A DNA stretch of 64,000 nt, taken from positions 19,415,714 to 19,479,713 of the forward strand of contig CM049320.1 of assembly GCA_026874595.1 (NCBI GenBank), in the 5' to 3' direction. The position numbers and the translations under genes are program-made. This document shows, in pieces, positions 14,801-26,800 of the stretch. Each line of letters begins with the position of its first letter. Within the stretch, counting starts at the first letter, position 1. The notes beneath the pieces were generated by a model, which saw only the letters and a program-made list of their open reading frames with translations, did not search any database and was not told where the DNA came from. This DNA comes from Sipunculus nudus (Eukaryota > Annelida > Sipuncula > Golfingiida > Sipunculidae).

Positions 14801-17800
14801 CTTTTACAGGTGGACCAGTCACACAAGTAACAGACTCTGCAGGTAACACCATTCAGTCTACATATATTGAACTGACCTCTCTTTCATATTCCTTACACCT
14901 GCCCTTAAATAGATCTGTGTATATCACTAGTCTATAGTTTATAGTTTGCCCATTGATTTGTTTTCAGTTACAAAGTTGTTTAATTTAAAAAAATAATTAT
15001 CTAGTCTGTGTCATTGGTAAGACAAGTGCACCAGGTTTAATTATTTAGAAGGAAAACCAACATCAAATCTTCAAGTTGTAAGCAAAGTGAGTTTGCAAAA
15101 CATATAATTTTTGTATGTGCAGACTCATATTAATTATAGTGTAACTTCACACAGGAACAAGAAGGAACATTTTAAAAACTAAAACTGATGGCAGCAAGAA
15201 TTGTAACTAGAGGATTAATAGGAACAACATCACTGAATGGAAATGCCTCATGCATTTAGAATCAGGGAAACTCTCCCCAAAATAGAAAAAGCAAGGAAAT
15301 CCTCCTGCATTAAAAAAAATATTGGCAGCCCCAATGTTTTCCGAATTTTTCTGCCTTCCCAATGTAACAACCTGAATGGAACAAGATGTAAAAAATCTTG
15401 CAATAATTTGAGGATTTGGGCATGGTAAAAAAAGCGTTATTCCTCCTTTATGTTTGCCAATACAGGTCCCTGATACCAAATTCTTTTGTGAGAGAGATTC
15501 TCCTCTTGATGCTGTCCTTCCAGTACTTTCTGCCTTGTTTACACCTGCGTCAGAATTACCTTATCAGTAAAGTCACAACAAAAACTCCTGAGGAATGATG
15601 TATCCACAAATGTTTTAATCCCAGAAATGGGTTTACATGTCAAACCACAGAATTTTGAACCCACAAGCTGTCGCCATCATATTGATGACACAAAAATAAA
15701 TGCCATTATAGACATGGTCATTCATCAAAAGATCTTTACCACTACCTACTGGTTGCAGTGCCACCTCTAGATCTGTGATTCTGTTAGGGAAAAAGTACTC
15801 AGCAAATGATATTGCATTCAGGGTCTCCACCATGTACAAAATATTGAAAGATATTTAGGAAGCATTTTGAAAGAAAAAAATATGTGTGGCCAGGCGGATT
15901 TATAATAAAAAAGTTTACAGAACTCTTTGAGTCATGCATGATCAGCTGTGTTGATATTTTGTCAGTAAACAGACAACAAGCCATAATGTGAACATTACTG
16001 TGTAATACATAATCTTATCTATAAAAGATATAGATATAAGATATAGGTATATGGACTAAATAATATTATTTATTACTTATTATAAATGCACATCTCATAT
16101 ACGATGGCAATAATGTTATATTATTTGATAAAAAGATATTACCTGTTTATGACAAGGATTTGAGGTGATTTTTTAATACCATCCAGCTATCTGATAAATC
16201 TTTGGACTTTCTTATAGATGGGGCTTTAATGTACTTAGGAATGTTTTTCCATGTATTTATAGATTTTCATAATATTTATCCTAAATAACAGAAATTCAAC
16301 TTTTTTTAGATAGGCAAATCACAGAGAAGAAAGTGCATCTTTAAGGTGAAAAAAAGCATTAGCGGATAATGATATACTGGTAGTGCCAGTGAGTTATAAT
16401 TTATAGACATTACAACAAATTGTACTTCATTCTAAATACATAGAGTCATATCATATCATATATTCTATTATCCAGATGATACAGGTATCTCAGTTACAGG
16501 TATCTCAGTTACAGGTATCTCAGTTACAGGTATATCAGTTCAAGCAAATACACAAACCTTTAATGGCTCCCTTGGCCCTGGGGTGTAGTTAGGTGGTCAA
16601 AGAGGCCCTGGGATCAATGAAATTGATATTGTGTTCTACCCTGGATATGACAAAAGTATCAAGCATATTTCATATACATCATTTAAATCAACATAATGTA
16701 CAATTAAATATCAATTTATATTTAGAATAAAAGTTACTGTATGTATGATTGATAACATTAAGGATCATTTATAAAAATACTGCTTGTATGAACCATGTTG
16801 ATTGTGTTGTCTTATTGGTCTTCAGGCAGCTGTGTTTACCCTAATAGCTACATGAAAGCAATACCAATCTAAGAAGTTCATAACATATATGTATTATATT
16901 TATCATGTCACTATATGTTGTATAGCAATGTGTCTTATGTGTCTTTATGTAACTTTAGTGTTATTAAGTATTATTTCATCATGTTACATCATATTATGTA
17001 AAAATGTATCATGATTTATATGTCATTGTGTTACATAGATTCTGCCGGGTCGCGAGGTGCAGTACAGCAGCCAGCGCACAGAAACAGAGAAACTTATGAT
17101 AATGCTGAACCAGAAACAAGACAGAACCAGAATCAGGTGACATCTGTTACAGATGCTGTGCAGAACCTCCAAATTGCTGTGACAGAAAGAGATGGGGTCA
17201 TTCAGTGCACTAAACAATTCTATGAACATCATATGAATACAAAGAAAGTGAGTATGATAGTCTGAGATAATGATATAAATATGTTAATCTCAACATTAAG
17301 TCTCCTGTATTTTTGTGAAATATGGTTGGCACCACCATCTTCTACATCCCTCTTCTCCTCAGACATTGGAGCTACGGGTCCTTAGTTTGAATTCCAGCAG
17401 TGCCTTAGTGTCATATTAGTGAAATCTTGCTAGAATCTCATCTCAGAGATTTGCACTAATGTCTTCATGACAGGTTATGACTACTAGATTATTCCTGGTC
17501 CCTTGAATATAAACCTGAAATCCAGAAGGCTTAATAGTAACATTTTATTCTTATCATATTTTTATCTTCATCTTTGTTCACTAGGCAGTGGCACCAGCAT
17601 GATCTTCACCAATCCTTCACAAAAAAAGGGGGGAAAACAGATTCACCACAAGTGACTGTGAATAAGTATATCCATAATATGCATTATAGTTCTTGCTGTC
17701 AGCTGAGCATCTTGACCCATGGGTTACTGTTTGTATATATAAATAATTTTGCCAATTACAGTAAAGTTTGTGAGACTAACATCCACCTGAAAAGCTGAAT

Positions 17801-20800
17801 GTAAGGTATATATATGTAAACGGACACATAAAACTGTTCCTACTGACCCTGCTAGTGAAGCTTGCTTTATTAGCGAAGCGGTAGAATATGTGTGACTTAT
17901 GTGTCACAGGTTACGGGTTCAAACCCACATTCGGACCTGGTTTCTATTTTCACCCGTTACAGATTGTGGCAGCGGTGGGATCCGGGGAGTTGGGGTCGTG
18001 GCATGATGCCCCACCCAATTCATGTGTGTGACCCCCGGGATAGATCCCACTTTCTGGGGACAGAACGTCCTCGGAGAGGGGATGAATGTAAACGGACACA
18101 TAAAACCGTTCCTACTGACCTTGCTAGTGAATCTTGCTTTATTAGTGAAGCGGTAGAATATGTGTGACTTATGTGTCACAGGTTACGGGTTCAAACCCAC
18201 ATTCGGACCTGGTTTCTATTTTCACCCGTTACAAATTGTGGCAGCGGTGGGATCCGGGGAGTTGGGGTCGTGGCATGATGCCCCACCCAATTCATGTGTG
18301 TGACCCCCGGGATAGATCCCACTTTCTGGGGACAGAACGTCCTCGGAGAGGGGATGAATGTAAACGGACACATAAAACCGTTCCTACTGACCTTGCTAGT
18401 GAATCTTGCTTTATTAGCGAAGCGGTAGAGCGTCTGACTTGTGTGTCACAGGTTATGGGTTCGAACCCACATTCGGACCTGGTTTCTATTTTCACCCATT
18501 ACATATATATATAAATGTTATTCTGATATTCACTTTTATTATACAGTCTTACCCAGTGTCTTCATCACCAAAGGGAGTTGCTCTGATTGTGAATATAACA
18601 GAAGTCCGTGAACCATCAGGAGAGATCAAGGGCCGCAGTGGGAGTAAAACTGATCGAAAGTTGATGATGGACTTGTTTAGAGACCTAGATTACCAAGTAT
18701 GTGTGTACGAAGATGTAGATCCAGAGGTAAGATTATGTTGGTGATGTTGATCTTAAAACATGACCTAGTGAAACCTAGTGGTAGGATGTAACCTGGTGGT
18801 AGGATGTGACCTAGTGGTAGGATGTAACCTGGTGGTAGGATGAAACCTGGTGGTAGGATGTAACCTAGTGGTAGGATGTAACCTGGTGGTAGGATGTGAC
18901 CTAGTGGTAGGATGTAACCTGGTGGTAGGATGAAACCTGGTGGTAGGATGTAACCTAGTGGTAGGATGTAACCTAGTGGTAGGACGTGACCTAGTGGTAG
19001 GATGTAACCTGGTGGTAGGATGAAACCTGGTGGTAGGATGTGACCTAGTGTTAGGATGTAACCTGGTGGTAGGATGTAACCTGGTGGTAGGATGTAACCT
19101 AGTGGTAGGATGTAACCTAGGTAGGATGTGACCTAGTGGTAGGATGTAACCTGGTGGTAGGATGTAACCTGGTGGTAGGATGTGACCTAGTGGTAGGATG
19201 TAACCTGGTGGTAGGATGTGACCTTGTTGTAGGATGTAACCTGGTGGTAGGATGTGACCAAATGGTAGGATGTAATCTAATGGTAGGATGTGACCTAATG
19301 GTAGGATGTAACCTAATGGTAGGATGTGACCTTGTTGTAGGATGTAAACTAGTGGTAGGATGTAACCTAATTGTAGGATGTAAACTAGTGGTAGGATGTG
19401 ACCTAATGTTGTAACCTAGTTGTAGGTTGTAACCTAGTGGTAGGATGTAACCTAATGGTAGGATGTAACCTAATTGTAGGATGTAACCCAGTGGTAGGAT
19501 GTAACCTATTAGCAGGATGTAACCTAATGGCAGGATGTAACCTAACGGCAGGATGTAACCTAATGGCAGGATGTAACCTAGTATTAGGATGTAACCAAGC
19601 GGTGGGCTGTAACCTAATGGTAGGATGTAACCTAATGGTAGGATGTAACCCGGTGGTATGATGTAACCTAATGGAGGCTGTAACCTAATGGCAGGATGTA
19701 ACCTAGTGGTAGCATGTTACGTAGTGGTAGGCGGTAACCTAAAGGTAGGATGTAACCTAATGGTAGGATGTAACCTAATGGTAGGATGTAATCTAGGGTG
19801 AGGATGTAACCTATTAGCAGTATGTAACCTAATGGCAGGATGTAACCAAATGGCAGGATGTAACCTAATAGTAGGATGTAACCTAGTGGTAGGATGTAAC
19901 CTAATGGTAGGATGTAATCTAGGGTAAGGAAGTGACCCGGTGGTAGGATGTAACCTAGTGGTAGGATGTAACCTAATTCTAGAATGTAACCAAGTGGTTG
20001 GCTGTAACCTAGTGGTAGGCTGAAACCTAGTGTTAGGCTGTAACCTAATTGTAGAATGTAACCTAGTGGTAGGCTGTAACCTAATGGCAGGATGTAACCT
20101 AGTGGTAGGCTGTAACCTAATGGCAGGATGTAACCTAGTGGTTGGCTGTAACCTAGTGGTAGGCTGTAACCTAGTGGTAGGCTGTAACCTAATGGCAGGA
20201 TGTAACCTAGTGGTAGGCTGAAACCTAGTGTTAGGCTGTAACCTAATTGTAGGATGTAACCTAGTAGTAGGTTGTAACCTAGTGGTAGGCTGTAACCTAA
20301 TGGTAGGATGTAAACTAGTGGTAGCATGTTACCTAGTGGTAGGCAGTAACCTAATGGTAGGATGTAACCTAATGGTAGGATGTAGCCATAATGGTAAGAT
20401 GTAACCTTTTTGTAGGATGTGACCTTGTGATTAAGGTGTTGGATTTCTGAGCAGGAGGTCCTGACTTCAATCCCTGTTGATACCTTAAAATAAAATGGAA
20501 TGGTGAAATCTCAGTTTAACCTTGGAAGTTTACTCTAATGCCTTTATGAAAGGTTTTAGGGAACTGGATTATTCATGATCTCATGCATATAAAACCAGAA
20601 ATCAAGAAGGAATAAAAAATCCTTCTAATCTTGTGGTTACCTACATTCTCTGCATATGCCACAAACAGACAGAGAGTAAAGGACCTATCCTTAAAAACAT
20701 CTTGTCCCCATTTATGTCAATGTGCACTTTTTAACTTATCTGAATTTTAATCATGCTGAACTAAAATAATAATTTTGTTATCAAAATGATCTGTTTTATC

Positions 20801-23800
20801 CAGACGTACTGAAACGATTAGTAATTGATCACCAACAGGTTGGCTCAGTTTGATAATGATATAGGAATTCACTCCAACAGCTATCAAAGATATCACAGTT
20901 TATGTGGCAGCAGGGGCTTATCAATGCACTTTCAATTTCTTTGCAGAAATTCAGGTGTGCTCTGGATAAGTTTGTTAAGAAAGCTGTCAACATGAAGGCC
21001 TCTAGTATCTTTATGGTATTAATGTCCCATGGAGGAACACGTGCGAACAGGCAGTTTATATGCCTGAATGATGGGACAAATTTTTACGTCAGAGAAACAA
21101 TCGAAAAGTACTTCGGTTCAAGAGCAGCTGGTGCCCTGGCTAAAATACCAAAAGTGTTCATCATCCAGGCATGTCAAGGAGGTAAGAAAAAGGTCAAAGG
21201 TCAAATGAACATTTCTTGTACATAATACTTCTGGTATTATTCCTGTGACATCCAGGTTTTAGTGTGTATACAAAATGGCAGCCCCAGGAGCAATAAACCT
21301 GCAAGGGTTCAATAAGGGTGAAGGGATGTAACACAAAAGTTCTCTGCAGAGAGAGATTGGTGACGAGGTGATGTGTATTGGCAAAGTTTACAGCTGTATA
21401 ATACCTTTGTTACCACACCCAAATCTTCAAATTACAGTAGGATGTATTGGTTTATGCATAGTCAGCAAATTTATGCTAATATGGATAATAATATATCTGA
21501 GCAAATATTTACCAAATGAACTGACGTGATTTGAATGAATTAAACTATACTCCAATGGGCAGTTGAGTACAGTTCCCAGTTCTTATGTGTGCAGACAAAA
21601 TGGCATTTTAATAACAGTCACAGACAGTTTAAAATGAATCACAAATTATCATATTTTTAATCTACAGAGCCTGCCCACTGGTGGTTCATGAATGATGTGA
21701 TGCTAACTTTGTAGCAGATCTGTTAAAGTGTTTCAGTGAGAGATAAAATAGTGCATTGTGTTAATTCTGAACAAGTTAGCATTAACAATATAACTCAAAA
21801 TTCATTCAACAGATTTCTTTGAAATTCTGTTTAGTTACAGATTAGGGTCAGTCAACAGAGTCTGTTTAAATCGGGTCATAACCTTTTCTATGAGTGTGGA
21901 ATTAACTTTGAATAAAACTTATAAATGCACAAAAAAATGGTTGTATGTCCTTAAAAACTTAAAAATTCTGCCTATGATGAATCTGTGTCAATAACTCTTC
22001 AATATTTACAGATTCTGCTGACACAGGGGTTAAAATCGAAGAACGATTGTTTGAATCCCAGCAGGATACCATTGTAGTAAAACGGGAGTCACCACCAGGA
22101 CCTTTTGAAAGAGTTGCTTCATTTCAGGACTACTTCTTTGCCAATGCTACTCAGCCAAGTAAGTATGTAAAAAAGCATACATTCTAGTGCCCCTCATCAT
22201 GAAAACTACAGGTATTCAATACTTTTCAGATAATTTGAACTACAGCCATACTGAGGTTTAGGGAAGGGTTTGTGTCTGCTGATCTTCTGTCCCTTGGATG
22301 ATATTCAGGCCTTTATAAAATAAACTGATAGGGGCCTGTGAGTCATGATACAAGTCATAATAAAACATCAATTCCAATGGTCGGGTCAAAATATTCGCTG
22401 TGTGGTATTATTTGACATCAGAGGCTTATATTGTCATGTTTTAATTGCTAAATAAAGAAAAAATGTTGTTGCACCAAATTTGTAGTGGCTACCATGGCAG
22501 GGGGAACGGAAGTTTGATGCAGTTTCAGCTACAACAGTTTTCGATGTCATGATGGACAGAGAAAGCTTTCCAAGTAAAATCAGCCACGCTTTTAATAAAA
22601 ACTGTTTGAATACACATAATTCAGCTGTGAATATTATTTTTTTTATTTTTCCTAACAGCATTATGTCACTTTAATCTCACTTTGGAAAAAATGACAGCTC
22701 AACAAGTAGATGAAAATGAAAAAGTACTGTTATAAATGGGGTGCACACTATATATTATAGAATTGATCCAAACTGTATAGCTTGTACTGTCACCTTAATG
22801 TCTTCTGTTAATTAAAAATTTATGTTTGGATAGCAGGCTACTACTAGTCTGTTCCATCCCCTCATAACCACCTATTTTGTGCTGGGAAAATGTTATTAAA
22901 ATTGGTAATATATAATAGATAATTTATGGACCTAATACGGAAAATAAACACCTACCTTACACAATATTTAAGAAACATAATAATTTTTAAAGTATGATGA
23001 AAACAGTGTACTTTTTACAACATGTCAGGTCACCTACAACATATCCCTCATGGTGGTCCAGATCATTGATCCCAATCAAAAAGGGCCTCAGCTGACAGCA
23101 GCTGATTGGATGATGTTGCTCTAACAAATATGATTAGCCGAACAAAGATGGTTACTCAAGTAGAAACACATCAGATCTGTCAGGTCATTATCAAAAAAGT
23201 TTGTAAAACCTAAACTGGAAATTTATTTTATAATTATTGGTTGCCATATTTGGTTGTCACTTCCATATTCAGCTTAAGAGGAAATATTACAAAAAATAAC
23301 ATTTTAAGAAAATTATCTCGTATAAGTTATATCCAGATCCTGATGAAAAATTACAAACATTTAACAAATGAGATCTGGAATGACTAGTGTATCACTAGGT
23401 AATGATTGTACCTGCCAACATACAGCTTCAGACATAACAACGGGTAAATTGAATAAAAATGCAATGTCAGTTTATCTTCTTCATGGCCAGTTTTGACACC
23501 CAGCAAATCATCCCAAACCTGAATTAAAGGTCTGACAGTAACAAAATAAATACACTTTCATGTTGCTCAGTTGGCTGTAGCAAAACTTTGATAATTTTAT
23601 TTATTTTATAAGATCAGTGCTGCCACCTTTAATTCCATTTTCATTGAATTATTCTTGAGCCAGACACATAATATTCATCACATAGCAGTCACATATGTTG
23701 TATTGAATTGTAAATGTAAATTCATTATTGGACTTAAGTCAGACATGTTTATCATCCTCACGACCAGTTTGAACTAATGTCAGCAAATCATTTTTTAAAT

Positions 23801-26800
23801 AAAATTTGTGTACTAATATTGGTCTATAGAGAGTAAACATTCATCCATAGGGTCTACAGATTGCATTTTCATGTTTGATATCTATATCTGTTGCATAAAA
23901 TTAGTGGTGCTGCCCATGATGAAAAAATCATAACTTTTTAAGGAATCAAACAAATACTGAAGTTCTCAGTATGGAATATCTGCATCACGCGCACTGTGCA
24001 AAGATTAAATAAATCACATGTATCACTTTTCTCTTCCTGTGTGTGGCACAAGTTTGATTTATGGTTGATATCCAGAATGTATGCTGTGCTGCATATATTA
24101 TTATTAGTTTGAATCCTTTCTTTCCCTTCTAAAGTTCTCAGTTTATATCATTGTGACAGTTTATATGCTCATTATATTAGAGCTGGAGCCCATTGGATAC
24201 TTGTTGTAAAGTATGATATATCATTCATCATATCCATTGGATACTTGTTGTAAAGTATAATATATTTAGAGAACAGTTTTTTTTTACTTTTCTTTATGTT
24301 TATTCCATCAATATTTAATGAGGTCAGAGGTCATCAGGCTACTTTGTGATGTCACTGCAATAAGGTACTAGGAAAATGATGCATTTTAATGAAACTCAAC
24401 AGATATATTAATGAATGTTATATCTCACCTAAGATTGATTCCCAGCAAAACCCATGCATATTTAATGAGGTCAGAGGTCATCAGACTTTGGTGGTGCTGT
24501 GATGACTTACCAAAAATTTGATGGCTTTTCATGTTAGATTTTCTAATCTTTATTAATTCTCAGCTAAAACCATGCATATTTAATTAGGTCATAGGTCACA
24601 ATGGGAGTATTATGCGCCCTTGCATTGCTCTTGTTGATTTGAAACTCTTTCATTCTTCATATTGTTGTCAAACAGGAAATATTTGTGTGCATGTAATTTT
24701 GGCAAATTACGCCAGGAAGCCTGAATTTGTGTAAAATTAAATGCACGCGAATATGCAAGTGTAGTTCTTGATACAGTGACAAAGATGTGATTGTGACTTT
24801 CAGTAATCATTTTGATATTCTTGTCAATGACACTGGTGTTTATTCATTTTGTTATATTAGTACATTGTGACTCATTACTAGTATCATGTAAATGTTTATA
24901 AAGATTTTATCTTTTAAAAGTGTAAATCCTGTAATGATGAAGGACTTATATAGCAGTTTTATTTGAATTATCAAATAGAATGAAAATGATGAAATAGCTG
25001 TGACACAACTAGTCTACTTAAACAAACTTTTGATATTAACAAATGCTATTATTGTATCCACCAAAACAGTTTTGCTGATACTATGTTTTTGCACGGGTTT
25101 TGCTGCTCTCGCTGCCGCCATATTCATATCCGGAGAACTCCTCTGAGACACTTGGACCGTTATTTCCAAAACCCGGCATAGATGTTCCCTCTCCTATGTA
25201 GTTGTGCATAACAAAGACAGGTGGTGCCACCTATAATTCATTGTTTGTAGTTCAAATCTGATTATCTTTTAGATTACAGCCCATATCTCAAGAGTAGTTC
25301 AATGTGTTGAGCTGAAATTTTGCATGTCCATAGAACTTGGATTTCTCCATTTCGTAATGGAGACTGCTGGTGCCACTGGTAGCTCTACCTACAATACTGT
25401 TTGCGTAGTGTCAATCTTTGCATTTGCCATCTGTTTGTTGCAGTGGTTGTTTAGTGTATTGGGTTGAAATTGTGCATGTCCATAGATTCTCATCACCCCC
25501 ATCTAATAAACAAAACTAGTGGTGCCATCTGCAATCATTTTTGCATGGCGTCCAACTGTACATTTTGCTACCTTCCCATTTTTGGTAGAATAAATTAATG
25601 CCCTATTCTCAGGGTTGATTTGCCGTATGGGCCTGAATTGTGCATATCCGTAGATCTTGGACTCCTTCATGTTGTACTCAAGACTTGTGGTGCCATCTGC
25701 AATCATTTTCCGGTGGCATCTATTCATACATTTGCTTTGGGTGAAAATTGCTCATATCTCAGGAGTGGTTCAGTGTATTGGTCTGAAATTTGGCATGTCC
25801 ATCCATCTTGGAAAGTTTTCTCATAAACCAGACAGATAACACCAACTACCTTCCCGTTTTCCTTGAATAAATTAATGCCTTTTTCTCAGAGTTTTAGTGG
25901 ACCTAATTCAGGAGTGGTGTGACATATAGGTCTCAAATGATATATGTCTGGGATTATTTATGTCATATTTAAAGAGTGATGGTGATACTAAGCTGCCTTC
26001 ATGTGGCTTCCTCCTGTACACTGTTTTACGGGATAAAATTTGGCCTACCGTTCATGATGGTTTCATAGTTTATTTCTAATCAAACTTCTACTAATTTCCA
26101 CCTACAATTTCTTTCAATTTTTTGGAGGTTATTCTTATTTTGCCCTGTCTACTCACTCTATTTTCCTTTACCACTCAATACATCCCCCACTTCACCTGTA
26201 CTACTCTGATTTTGGCAGATACACGTTGTTTGTCAAATACCTGTACTTAGTTTGTTATAGAGATTAAATACTAATGTTCAAAGATGCAAAGGCTTCCTTG
26301 TTCAGCTTTCTATCAGAATCAATAACAATAATATTTATAAAATATATGATCTTCATTCTTCACACATAGAATCATCACATAAAAAGCAACCATTCCTTGC
26401 AGTAATGACCAATTGTGAACTAGTACACACTATGAGAAAGGCAGTTACAGTTAAATGTAGTTATATCAAGGGTCGGGTTGTTTGTACAAGAAAGTGTGAT
26501 AAACCAGAAGAGGACCCTGGAGGCCCAGTCACAAAACTGCCCCTTGATGTGACGTCCAGTCAGCTAAGCAAACAAAGGGAACCCCCTTGAAACATCAGAA
26601 ATAATGAGACTTAATGAAAGGAAACATGTGCGGGGCAGTACCAATAAAATTGTTATGACAAGCCCGAGTAGAGGCCCAGTTTGTACAAGGTGTGATAAAT
26701 TATGAGTGGGCCATAGAAATTGATTTAATGACTGATACCTTGAAATGCAGGCAAGCTGGCCTAAAAAAAACACCCTGTACTTCATTTAAACATAAAAGGT

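Larger units (their letters stand above)
17248..18546. other. Caspase intron 6
   Basis: About 570 bp of plain intron, then TRIM-like element B (17815-18503), then 43 bp to the exon 7 acceptor. Confidence 0.6.

Noticed and set aside
18411-18480. A true tRNA gene in TRIM B
   Set aside because: Box A and B are present, but the anticodon stem is poor and the sequence recurs inside all three LTRs, so it is a tRNA-like promoter within a mobile element.
19136-20327. Long open frames of VVGCNL or LPLGYI repeats on both strands
   Set aside because: They are translations of the 18-bp minisatellite in caspase intron 7. Frames on both strands are equally open and there are no splice or start signals.
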